Source: Janthinobacterium sp. FW305-129 (GTDB lineage: Bacteria; Pseudomonadota; Gammaproteobacteria; Burkholderiales; Burkholderiaceae_D). From it: a DNA stretch of 64,000 nt. The notes beneath the pieces are model-generated. The model did not search any database, had not been told where the DNA came from, and saw only the letters and a program-made list of their open reading frames with translations. The position numbers were made by a program, and so were the translations under genes. Shown in pieces: positions 48,395-56,739 of the stretch (position 1 is the first letter of the stretch; the number at the start of each line of letters is the position of its first letter). The stretch covers positions 310,001 to 374,000 of the forward strand of contig NZ_JACYMM010000002.1 of NCBI RefSeq assembly GCF_020858115.1, in the 5' to 3' direction.

Positions 48395-50242
48395 GTGGAA
48401 CAACTGCTGCCGTATTACGAGCGTGAGCTGGGCCTGTTCCGCCAGTACACGCGCGCGTTTTCCAGCCGCTATCCGAAGGCGGCCGGGCGCCTGCTGATCG
48501 CCGGCGAGACGTGCGAAGACCCGCACATCGAGCGGCTGATCCAGTCCGTCGCCCTGCTCACGGCCAGGGTCGCCAAGCGCCTCGACGACGCCTATCCGCA
48601 ATTCACCCATTCCCTGCTTGAAACTTTGTACCCGCACTACCTGCGGCCGTTTCCTTCATGCTCCATCGTGCGCATCGCGGCAGACGAAGCGCCCGCTGGC
48701 GGCCAGCTGGCCCAGGTGGCGCATGTTCCACGCGGCACCGTGCTGCGCTCGCAGCCGGTGCAGGGCGTGGCTTGCAAATTCACCAGCACATACGACGTAA
48801 CCCTGGCACCGCTGGCTATTTCTCGCCTGCATTTCTCGCCGATCATCGACGCGCCGCCTGGCCTGCGCCTGCCCGCCGGCGCCAGCGCCTTGCTCAGCAT
48901 TCAATTCACCAGCAGCAGCGACAACTACCATCTCGATCAGCCGGGTTTTGCCAGCCTGCGCCTGTTTGCCGATGGCGAAGCGTCCGTGCGCGCGGCGCTG
49001 CTCGACGCCCTGTTCCTGCGCGGCACGGGCGCGTACGTGGCGCTGGACGAGCACAGCCAGTGGCTGGCCGTCGACGGCACCTTGCTTGCCCCGGCCGGCT
49101 ATGCGGACGACGACGCGCTGATCCCCTTTTCCGCCCGTTCGCACCCGGCCCTGCGCCTGCTGACCGAGTACTTCGCGTTTCCCGAAAAATTTCATTTCAT
49201 CGATATCGACTGGTCCCTGCTGGCTCCTCTTCTGCCGAAACAGTGCCGCCAGTTCACCCTGCACCTGCCGCTCAAGGGCGTGCGCAGCGACAGCCACGAG
49301 GCGCGCCTGCTCTCCGGCGCCAGCCGCGACAACCTGCTGCTGGGCTGCACGCCCGTCGTCAACCTGTTTGCCAAGTCCGGCGTGCCGATTCGCCTCACGC
49401 ACACGGAGCCCGACTACGCGCTGGTGGCCGATGCCACGCATGCGTTTGCCTACGACATCCACAGCATCGAGACCGTCACCGTGGTGCGCAAGGACGAAGC
49501 CGGCGAGCGCCTGAGCACCTTCTTGCCGCTGTATGCCTCGCTGCAGGGTTCTCAGACAGAGCATGGACAATACTGGCTGGCGCGCCGCGACGAAGCCGTG
49601 GCCGCCATCAGCCCCGGCCATGAAATGCGGCTGAGCCTGATCGACCCGCAGTTTTCACCAGACAGCGCGGCCTGCGCCACCGTCTCGACGCAGCTGCTGT
49701 GCAGCAACCGCGACTTGCCCACCCACCTGCACTACGGCTTGCCCGGCGGCGACTTGCTGGCCGAAGACGTGCCCGACGGCATCCCTGCGCGCTTCCTGCG
49801 CAAGCCCACGCCCAGCCTGCGTTTCCTGGCGGACAATGGCGCCCACTGGCGCCTGATTGCGCACCTGTCGCTCAATTACTCGGGCCTGACGCAAGCGGGC
49901 CTGGGCGAATTCCAGAAAATGCTCAGTCTGTACGACCTGCCCCGTTCGCCCACCACGCAACGGCTGATCCAGGGCATCGTCACGCTCGAACACGGCAGCA
50001 CGCGCGCGTGGATGCCAACGCTACCGTTTCCCACCCTGATGCCCGGCATCGGCATCCGCCTGGGCATCGACGAGCAAGCGTTTGTCGGCAGCAGCGTGTA
50101 CATCTTCGCGCAGGTGCTGCAGCGCTATTTCGCCCTGAACAGCCAGCTCAACTGCTTTAGCCAACTGACGCTGCTATCCCGGCGCAGCGGCGAGGAAATC
50201 CTCCGATGCCCAGAACGCAGCGCCGACGCCACGCCAGCGTGA
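48395..50242 (+). CDS. tssF: Type VI secretion baseplate protein TssF
   Basis: A 615-residue baseplate subunit of the T6SS. The opening LLPYYERELGLFRQYTRAFS and the run RYPKAAGRLL are diagnostic. The start is a GTG at 48395 with GGAGA at proper spacing. It overlaps the start of tssG by 37 bp. Upstream lies a Tsx-like channel gene, not another T6SS gene, so this pair is separated from any main cluster. The protein looks full length and intact. Confidence 0.95.
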   Translation: MEQLLPYYERELGLFRQYTRAFSSRYPKAAGRLLIAGETCEDPHIERLIQSVALLTARVAKRLDDAYPQFTHSLLETLYPHYLRPFPSCSIVRIAADEAPAGGQLAQVAHVPRGTVLRSQPVQGVACKFTSTYDVTLAPLAISRLHFSPIIDAPPGLRLPAGASALLSIQFTSSSDNYHLDQPGFASLRLFADGEASVRAALLDALFLRGTGAYVALDEHSQWLAVDGTLLAPAGYADDDALIPFSARSHPALRLLTEYFAFPEKFHFIDIDWSLLAPLLPKQCRQFTLHLPLKGVRSDSHEARLLSGASRDNLLLGCTPVVNLFAKSGVPIRLTHTEPDYALVADATHAFAYDIHSIETVTVVRKDEAGERLSTFLPLYASLQGSQTEHGQYWLARRDEAVAAISPGHEMRLSLIDPQFSPDSAACATVSTQLLCSNRDLPTHLHYGLPGGDLLAEDVPDGIPARFLRKPTPSLRFLADNGAHWRLIAHLSLNYSGLTQAGLGEFQKMLSLYDLPRSPTTQRLIQGIVTLEHGSTRAWMPTLPFPTLMPGIGIRLGIDEQAFVGSSVYIFAQVLQRYFALNSQLNCFSQLTLLSRRSGEEILRCPERSADATPA

Positions 50243-51252
50243 TCCAGCAATTGCTCGACGCGCCGCAGCGCTTCGAGTGCTTCCAGGCGCTGCGCCTGCT
50301 GCTGGCGTGGCTGGCCGAACACGGCATCGATGAGCACACGGCGCTGGCAAAGCGCGTGCGCTTCGACAACAGCGTCTCGCTGCGTTTTCCCGCCAGCCAG
50401 GTCGAAGCGCTGACCACAGATGGCATCGCCGATGCGGATGCCTTGCTGCAGGCGCTGCTGTCGGGTCAGTTACCCCATATCCACCTCACGCCCACCTTCA
50501 TGGGCCTGCTGGGCTGCCAGGGCAGCTTGCCCAGCCACTATTCGGAGCGCATCGCCGCGCATCAATACAGCGAACGCGACACCAGTGCACGCGCGTTTCT
50601 CGACCTGTTTTCCAGCCGCGCCGTGGCCCTGTTTTATCAGGCCTGGCAAAAATACCGCATCGAGCAGGCCGGCCACAGCGGGGACTTCCTGTCGCGCCTG
50701 CTGGACGTGGCCGCATGCCAGCCGGGCCAGGGTCAGGACGAGGCGGCGGCCGGCCTGTACAGCGGCTTGCTCCAGCAATGCAACATCTCGTCCATCGTCA
50801 TGGCGCGCATCCTCGCCGACCACTTCGGCGTGCCCTGCCATATCGACGAGGCGACGGGCGCCATGGACGTGCTGGCGCCGCGCGAACAAACGGCGCTGGG
50901 CATGGCCAATGCCGTGCTGGGCCAGCGCGCCACCGTCGGCGAGCGCTGCCGCCGCCCCGACCTGGCCGTGCGCCTGCGCCTCGGCCCGCTCACGGCAGAG
51001 CAGCACGCCAGCTTCCTGCCGCGCGCCCCTGGCAGCGAGGCGCTGCGGCACATGCTGATGCTGTTCGGCCAGCCGCTCGTGCGCTACGACATCGTGCTGG
51101 TGCTGCGCGCCAGCGATGTGCGGGGAATGGCGCTGACGGCCACCGGGCAAGCTGGCCTCGGCCGCAACAGTTTCCTCGGCGATGCGGCAACGCCGCGCCA
51201 CCGCGACGACATGCATTACGTAATGCAATTGATGCCCTCACTCAACGATTAA
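50206..51252 (+). CDS. tssG: Type VI secretion baseplate protein TssG
   Basis: A 348-residue partner of TssF in the T6SS wedge complex. The family signature PHIHLTPTFMGLLGCQGSLPSHYSE is visible by its motifs FMGLLG and GSLPSHYSE, along with FFDLFSSR-like FLDLFSSRAVALFYQAW and the RCRRPDLAVRLRLGPL-type GERCRRPD segment. Complete length. It is followed 78 bp later by a truncated vgrG. Confidence 0.95.
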   Translation: MPRTQRRRHASVIQQLLDAPQRFECFQALRLLLAWLAEHGIDEHTALAKRVRFDNSVSLRFPASQVEALTTDGIADADALLQALLSGQLPHIHLTPTFMGLLGCQGSLPSHYSERIAAHQYSERDTSARAFLDLFSSRAVALFYQAWQKYRIEQAGHSGDFLSRLLDVAACQPGQGQDEAAAGLYSGLLQQCNISSIVMARILADHFGVPCHIDEATGAMDVLAPREQTALGMANAVLGQRATVGERCRRPDLAVRLRLGPLTAEQHASFLPRAPGSEALRHMLMLFGQPLVRYDIVLVLRASDVRGMALTATGQAGLGRNSFLGDAATPRHRDDMHYVMQLMPSLND

Positions 51253-51330
51253 ACCTTGCGGCCGCGCAAAAACGCTTGTGTTCGCTATTGCTACAGTCGG
51301 CCAACGATCCCTACCGTGAAGCGATGCACG

Positions 51331-51753
51331 ATGAGCCAGTTCCCCGATACGACGGCGGCATGGACGGCATTAGTGGGCGACATGCAGGGCCAGCGCCTGC
51401 TGCGCCTGCACTTTCCGCATGGCGACGGCCCTGCCGGCATCCAGTTCCTGGCCAACAGCCTGGCCGCCAGCGAAAGCCTGTCGCGCGATTTTTCCTATGT
51501 GGTGGAAGTATTGTCCGACGACGCCGCCATTGCGCTCGACAAGGTGATGGGCAAGATGGTGACTATCTATCGAACTTTTACACACAAATCACCCGCACAA
51601 ATATTGAGTCAAAAAAAAATTAAAGGAGAAAAATTATGGAAAAAATCCGAAAATTTGATGACGAAATCTCTGGAAAATATTTTAGATACACAACAATTGC
51701 TTACATTGACTTTGAAAAAAAACAAAAAAATATTGAGGATTTTGAAATATTAA
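51331..51753 (+). pseudogene. vgrG: vgrG remnant: N-terminal 79 codons fused to foreign AT-rich sequence
   Basis: The frame from 51331 encodes a normal VgrG N-terminus (MSQFPDTTAAW, LLRLHFPHGDG, SLSRDFSYVVEVLSDDA, LDKVMGKMVTI). After residue 79 (51567) similarity stops, and composition switches from GC-rich to AT-rich within a few bases. The frame then runs to 51753 through Lys/Leu-rich nonsense overlapping the next gene. VgrG is normally over 600 residues, so the spike protein is lost here. In another frame, sequence from about 51565 to the stop at 51623 reads YLSNFYTQITRTNIESKKN, a plausible toxin tail ending 12 bp before the immunity-like gene. Confidence 0.8.
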
Positions 51754-51911
51754 TCAGGGACGACAACCAACAAGTAGAAATAATTTTCATGCCCAATCTT
51801 GCTCCAGGAGAACACCAAAGTTTAGGAGGAGAAACATCCTTAGGACACGCAGTAACATATTTGATTTCCAAAAAAGACAACATGATTATCAGATCATATC
51901 GCCATAGATAG
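51636..51911 (+). CDS. Orphan immunity-like small protein A1
   Basis: A 91-residue acidic protein with no signal peptide and AT-rich codons unlike its neighbours. AAGGAG precedes the ATG. It is a paralogue of the gene at 52514: both share DFEI.I.D.N...I.F.PN..PGE, LGG.TSLG and Y.ISKK and end in YRHR/YHR. Position directly after a vgrG and a probable toxin tail is the usual place of a T6SS immunity gene. The family is not one I can name; immunity function is inferred from context. Confidence 0.65.
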   Translation: MEKIRKFDDEISGKYFRYTTIAYIDFEKKQKNIEDFEILIRDDNQQVEIIFMPNLAPGEHQSLGGETSLGHAVTYLISKKDNMIIRSYRHR

Positions 51912-51998
51912 CTAAATTTTAAAAAATATAAATATTGATTATTTAAAATATCAAAATTCAAAGACAACGCAAAAATATTTAAATTTCCTAGGCCGCAA

Positions 51999-52453
51999 AT
52001 GAATATAAATAAGAATACTGGATATATTGAAATAAATGAGAATTTTTACGTAAACAAAAACACATCAACCAAAGAAATAAAAAACATAAATTTTCTTGAA
52101 AGTTTTTGGGAAATAAATGGATTTGAAACATATAGCATGCAAAATATTCAATTTTTCAATCTAAAAACAAGAGTAAATCTCAGATTTAAAAATGGAATTC
52201 TTTATATTATTGAAATAATCTGGATAGATGGAATCACCAACAGACTTGTCTATGACTCCAGTCACTCGGACATGATCAATGAAAAAAATATCTAAGTAAG
52301 TTAATTTCAAAATCACTAGATCAACCAGCTGAAATATCGACAAAGTATGAGGATTTTTTTTCTTTCTCGTGGGGATACATAATAGTCAAAGCAGATCAAA
52401 AATCATCACTTTGCTCAACAATGATAATATATGGCAAAAATACAAACATATGA
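51999..52453 (+). pseudogene. Frameshifted immunity-like gene B
   Basis: Two frames make one protein of about 151 residues. The first (51999-52295, 98 residues) ends HSDMINEKNI just after a run of seven A residues (52282-52288). Adding one A would continue it as KKYLSKLISKSLDQ to the stop at 52451. The end FSWGYIIVKADQKSSLCSTMIIYG matches a tail (WG.I.S..D.KS.SS.I.I.Y) that I know from many small T6SS immunity proteins. So this is a gene broken by a single-base deletion in a homopolymer, or one read by slippage, or a sequencing error. Confidence 0.65.
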
Positions 52454-52513
52454 TAGAGAATAAATATTAATTAAAAGAGTACTCCAATAAACCTTTCCTA
52501 TTCCGATAGAGAT

Positions 52514-52798
52514 ATGGAAAAACATACACCCAACATAGAAAACTTAGAAGAAAAAATTTCCGGAAAAAATCTTGAAAAATTGCTCGTGGTTTTGGATGAA
52601 TTCAAAAAAGAACAAAGAAATATTTCAGATTTTGAAATATATATTCAAGACAAAAACGAAGATATTAAAATAACTTTCGTACCAAATTTTTCACCCGGCG
52701 AAAAAATACTAGGTGGAAAAACATCATTGGGAAGATCCATCACTTATACCATTTCAAAAAAGACGAGAAAAATCATCAGTTCAAACTATCATAGATAA
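52514..52798 (+). CDS. Orphan immunity-like small protein A2
   Basis: A 94-residue paralogue of the gene at 51636, differing at many positions but keeping the DFEIYIQD.N, FVPNFSPGE, LGGKTSLGR and YTISKK core. Lys-rich, AT-rich codons. A weak ribosome site (GATAGAGAT) precedes the ATG. Tandem divergent copies after a deleted effector are typical of orphan immunity genes kept against effectors of related strains. Confidence 0.6.
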   Translation: MEKHTPNIENLEEKISGKNLEKLLVVLDEFKKEQRNISDFEIYIQDKNEDIKITFVPNFSPGEKILGGKTSLGRSITYTISKKTRKIISSNYHR

Positions 52799-52839
52799 AA
52801 CGAGACTATCAATGATAACGTTACACACTTGATTATCAA

Positions 52840-52953
52840 TTAGGCAGCACCTGGAACAACCCAGGATTTGACTTGTCCATCGCCCTGCACGATACTTGCC
52901 GCTGTCGCCAAGCTACCGATCCTACGCAATAAACCATCAGCGCCTGTCACCAC
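52840..52953 (-). pseudogene. Possible C-terminal gene fragment
   Basis: On the minus strand a GTG-started frame of 37 codons reads VVTGADGLLRRIGS, ATAASIVQGDGQ, and ends KSWVVPGAA. Its base composition is like the GC-rich backbone and unlike the AT-rich island beside it. It looks like the end of a longer protein whose body is missing, or a small peptide. It overlaps the region just before gluQ. Low confidence. Confidence 0.3.
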
Positions 52954-52969
52954 CGCCTACACTCACAGC

Positions 52970-53899
52970 ATGCCGTCTCCGAACTCCCCCACCGCCCCCT
53001 ACATCGGCCGCTTCGCCCCCTCCCCCTCCGGTCCCCTGCACATGGGCTCGCTCGTTGCCGCCATGGCCAGCTATCTCGATGCCAAGGTACATCGCGGCAC
53101 GTGGCTGTTGCGCATCGAGGATCTGGACTATGACCGCAATGTCGAGGGTGCTGATCTGGGTATCCTGGCCAGCCTGCAGCGCTGCGGCATGTACTGGGAT
53201 GGCGAGGCGACGTGGCAGAGCCGCAGGCTGCCGCTGTACGAGGCGGCGCTGAAACAGTTGCAGGACGATGGCCTCGTGTATGCGTGCGGCTGTTCGCGCA
53301 AGGAGATTCAGGATTCGGTGTTGCAGGCGGGTGCGCCCAAGGGGGGCGCCGCCGTGTATCCGGGCACGTGCCGCCACGGCCTGGCGCCGGGCAAGGCGGC
53401 GCGGGCCTGGCGGTTGCGCGTGCCACAGGGGCCGCAAGCCGTGTACGGCTTTAGCGACCGCTGGGCGGGTCCGCAGCGGCAAGACCTGGCCAAGGAAGTG
53501 GGCGACTTCATCGTGCTGCGCGGCGACGGCTTTTGGGCGTATCAGTTGGCCGTGGTGGTCGACGATGGCGCGCAGGGCATCACGCAGGTGGTGCGCGGGG
53601 CGGATCTGCTCGATTCCACGCCGCGCCAGTTGTATCTGCAGGATGTGCTGGGCTTGCCCCATCCCGGCTTCTTGCACGTGCCCGTCGTCACCAATAACAG
53701 CGGCGAGAAACTGTCGAAGCAGACGGGCGCCCTCGCCTTCGACACGGGCACCAGCGCCGCGAACCTGCTGGCGTCGGCGCTGCTGCCGGCCGCCCGCTTC
53801 CTCGGTCTCGACGTGCGCGCCGACGACGTGGAAGATTTCTGGCGGCAAGCCGTGCCCGCCTGGGCGCAGCGGCTGGCGCGCCTTCCCGGGCGGGCATAA
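52970..53899 (+). CDS. gluQ: Glutamyl-Q tRNA(Asp) synthetase
   Basis: A 309-residue truncated GluRS-like enzyme that attaches glutamate to the queuosine of tRNA-Asp. HIGH-like motif HMGSL in FAPSPSGPLHMGSL, KMSKS-like KLSKQ, and the zinc ligands as CGC and YPGTC. It lacks an anticodon-binding domain, as the family does. The start at 52970 (MPSPNSPTAPYIGRF) is chosen because upstream sequence is atypical. It marks the end of the AT-rich island. Confidence 0.94.
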   Translation: MPSPNSPTAPYIGRFAPSPSGPLHMGSLVAAMASYLDAKVHRGTWLLRIEDLDYDRNVEGADLGILASLQRCGMYWDGEATWQSRRLPLYEAALKQLQDDGLVYACGCSRKEIQDSVLQAGAPKGGAAVYPGTCRHGLAPGKAARAWRLRVPQGPQAVYGFSDRWAGPQRQDLAKEVGDFIVLRGDGFWAYQLAVVVDDGAQGITQVVRGADLLDSTPRQLYLQDVLGLPHPGFLHVPVVTNNSGEKLSKQTGALAFDTGTSAANLLASALLPAARFLGLDVRADDVEDFWRQAVPAWAQRLARLPGRA

Positions 53900-53933
53900 A
53901 AAAACCCGCCGCGGCGCGAGCCGTCGGCGGGTT
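53898..53933 (-). terminator. Terminator of the TonB-receptor gene
   Basis: On the minus strand: AACCCGCC, 15-base loop, GGCGGGTT and then T residues, 45 bp past the receptor stop and touching the gluQ stop codon. Confidence 0.75.
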
Positions 53934-53977
53934 GAAGCAGGCGCCAACCGCAAGGGCCGGCGCCAGGCATCAGGCAA

Positions 53978-56203
53978 TTAGAAGTTGCCCTTGAATTGCA
54001 CGCCAAATTGACGCGGCTCATTGATGAAGCCCGTGCGGTTGTTGAAGTCGATGGCGCCCGTGATACGCTGGGTATCGGTGATGTTGCGGCCAAACGCGGC
54101 CACTTCATACTTGCCGGCATCCCAGGTGTAACCCACGCGCAAGCCGCCTTCGACCATCGGCTTGCCGGTGAACTCGGTGGATTCATACAGGAAGAAATTG
54201 ATCTTGCTGCGGTAAGCCCAGTCCGTGAAGACGAAGAATTCGCCGTTTTCCATCGGGATCGAATAACGGCCCGTGGCGGTGATCGTCCACTTCGGCGCTT
54301 GCGGCAATGGATTGCCGTCGATAACGGCCCGGTTTGCAGCGTTGATCGGATCGGTCACGGTGCAGCTGCGGCACGGGGTTACCGACAGGCTCGGGTCCTT
54401 GATTTCCGTGAAGTTGTAGCTGCCGCCCAGGGACATCTTCAGGCTAGGCGTGACAAAACCTTCCAGTTCCAGTTCCGCGCCGCGGCCATTCGTCTTGGCG
54501 GCGTTGATCAGACGCGTGACGTTCGAGGTGCCGCCAACGACCGTCAGTTGCTGGTTTTTCACCTGGTAGTTGTACAGGCTGAAAGCAACGCGGGCGCGGC
54601 GCTCGAACAGATCGGCCTTGATGCCTGCTTCGAACGAGGTGATGGTTTCCGCATCGGCCACGGTCACAGATACATCCTTGCTGGCCGGCGCGATACTTGG
54701 CGCGCGGAAACCGGTGGCGATACGGCCGTAGAAGTTCACGTCCTTGTTGTACTTGTAGGTACCGCTCAGGTCCCAGTTGACCTTGGCTTTGCTGACATCG
54801 GCGCTGGTCGGGTTGATTTGCTTCACGCGGTCCGCTTCGACCGTGTTGAAATCCTTCTTGTCCTTGGTGTAGCGCAAGCCGGCACGCAGCATGAAGTCAT
54901 CGTTGACGGCATAGTTGACGGAACCGAAAGTAGCCCAGGCACTGTTTTTCTGGCGGCTGGCCAGGTGCGAAACGAGCGCATGGTCGCTACCGCCGAAGTT
55001 ATCCGTATAGCCGTTGGCATCTTCGTTGAAGTAGTACACGCCAGCCTGCCAATTGAGCGGACCGGCATTTTTCGATTCGGCGCGGAATTCTTGCGAGTAC
55101 TGTTTCACGCTGCTGATGCCGCCGGCGGTTTCCACCGGGAATGGAATCGCTGGCACCATGCCTGGTGCGCCACCGTCGATGTCGCCATGCGACACATACT
55201 TGCCCACGCGTTCGAAACCGGTGATCGAGTACAGCTTGACGCCGTCGAGTTCCCAGCTCAGGCGAGCGCTGGCGCCATTGGTGCGCAGCTCCTGGAAGTT
55301 CAGGCCATCGGTGTAGGATTTTTTCGGATCGAAACCGTCGACGATATCGTTCGTGCCCTGCTTGATCATGTTGGCGTAGAAGACGCGCGCGCTACCCGTG
55401 GTGCTGCGCTGATGCACGTTGAACAAGGCGTTGAACGTGCCGTTCGGCGCATACATCAATTGCACGCGTTCGGCGTGTTCGTTGTAGCCGTCCAGCGCGT
55501 TTTTCTGGCCCGTAAACGTGTTGTCGACGTAGTCGTCGCGGTGCTGGCGCAAGGTCGAGACGCGCATGGCCCATTCTTTGCTCAGCGGAACGTTGACGGC
55601 GCCGTCGAAGTTGGTCGTGTTGTGCGTGGCGGCGGAAACGTTGTAATAGCCTTCAACCTTGTCCAGCTTCGGCTTGACGGATTCGAACTTGACCACGCCG
55701 GCCGGCGTATTGCGGCCGAACAAGGTGCCTTGCGGGCCGCGCAGCACTTCCACGCCGGCCACGTCGAAAATCGGATAGCCTTTGAGGATAGGGTTTTCTT
55801 GCACGACATCGTCGTAAATCAGGGAAACAGGTTGCGATGCGAAGATGTTGAAGTCGGTATTGCCATAGCCGCGGATGTAGAAACGGGGGAAGGTGCGGCC
55901 ATTCGACGATTCCACGTTCAGGCTCGGCACTTTGCCGGCCAGCACGCGGATGTCTTGCCCACCGGAGACCAGCACGTCGAGCTTCTCGTCGCGCAGCAGC
56001 GACACGGAGACGGGCACGTCGCGGATATTTTCCTTGCGGCGCTGTGCCGTGACGGTCACGGTTTCCAGCTGGCTGGCGGCAGGGGCCGTATCAGCAGCGA
56101 CTTCATCAGCGTAAGCCGAGCCGATAGGCAAGGCAGCGGACAGTGCCAGCATTGCGGCGCTTTTGGCGCACAAACGCTTGTGCATCTTGGACATCTTGAT
56201 CAT
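53978..56203 (-). CDS. TonB-dependent outer-membrane receptor
   Basis: A 741-residue receptor. Signal peptide (SAAMLALSAALPIGSAYA), TonB box-like ETVTVTAQRR, plug domain (about 45-170; IRVLAGKVPSLNVESS, RFYIRGYGN and VEVLRGPQGTLFGRNTPAGVV) and a barrel ending GVQFKGNF with terminal Phe. It belongs to the large branch common in Caulobacter and sphingomonads that imports siderophores, sugars or plant aromatics. No regulator or transporter is next to it, so the ligand is unknown. Confidence 0.92.
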   Translation of the reverse strand: MIKMSKMHKRLCAKSAAMLALSAALPIGSAYADEVAADTAPAASQLETVTVTAQRRKENIRDVPVSVSLLRDEKLDVLVSGGQDIRVLAGKVPSLNVESSNGRTFPRFYIRGYGNTDFNIFASQPVSLIYDDVVQENPILKGYPIFDVAGVEVLRGPQGTLFGRNTPAGVVKFESVKPKLDKVEGYYNVSAATHNTTNFDGAVNVPLSKEWAMRVSTLRQHRDDYVDNTFTGQKNALDGYNEHAERVQLMYAPNGTFNALFNVHQRSTTGSARVFYANMIKQGTNDIVDGFDPKKSYTDGLNFQELRTNGASARLSWELDGVKLYSITGFERVGKYVSHGDIDGGAPGMVPAIPFPVETAGGISSVKQYSQEFRAESKNAGPLNWQAGVYYFNEDANGYTDNFGGSDHALVSHLASRQKNSAWATFGSVNYAVNDDFMLRAGLRYTKDKKDFNTVEADRVKQINPTSADVSKAKVNWDLSGTYKYNKDVNFYGRIATGFRAPSIAPASKDVSVTVADAETITSFEAGIKADLFERRARVAFSLYNYQVKNQQLTVVGGTSNVTRLINAAKTNGRGAELELEGFVTPSLKMSLGGSYNFTEIKDPSLSVTPCRSCTVTDPINAANRAVIDGNPLPQAPKWTITATGRYSIPMENGEFFVFTDWAYRSKINFFLYESTEFTGKPMVEGGLRVGYTWDAGKYEVAAFGRNITDTQRITGAIDFNNRTGFINEPRQFGVQFKGNF

Positions 56204-56739
56204 GTGGTTTCCCAGAAGTTTAAAAAAAGAATTGCGAAATCTGTCTTTCTTGCAACCTGTCTCCGGGTTATATACGGCGCTGGACGATCGTTCGCACCAT
56301 CACGGTGCGGCAGCGCGAGCGGATGTTCCCCCGCTCTCGGCGTCACTGGCTCTGCCCTGGCTGCCGCGCAAGCGGACAGCGGTTCCGGCCGCATCTCTGA
56401 GATGTCTGATGAGCACCAACTTTTTAGCAAGGCGCCAATTTAATTCAAGCAGCTTATGCGGAGCAAGAATATTGTTATGTAAAATATTCATTCGTCAACA
56501 TAATGGGCCGACTAGTGGTTATTCAGCCACAATAGCGCCTCTGTATTGCTATTTCTTTGCCATTTCCCCCATGACATGCCATATGGCGCGACTTTTTCTG
56601 CTGGCCAGCCGAAAGCGGGATTGGCGTCCTGCAAGACAGCCCCGAGGGTAAAAATAGTTGTAATATCGCCAGACTTGAGCTGCCATGCCGCCCCATTCCA
56701 GTGCGGCGGCGGCGCCCCGCACCATCGTTGATCGCCTCC
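56204..56739. other. Divergent intergenic region (536 bp)
   Basis: Lies between the TonB receptor and the hybrid kinase. It is mixed in composition, with AT-rich patches near 56430-56520. I see no gene with a ribosome site and no clear regulatory palindrome. A GTG at 56701 would allow the kinase to start earlier. Confidence 0.4.

Noticed and set aside
51570-52870. AT-rich island considered as a prophage or insertion sequence
   Set aside because: No integrase, transposase, terminal inverted repeats or target duplication seen; it fits a vgrG-linked effector/immunity cassette better.
53996-56443. 815-codon plus-strand frame opposite the TonB receptor
   Set aside because: Shadow of a real receptor gene with signal peptide, plug and barrel; no ribosome site or recognisable motif in the shadow.
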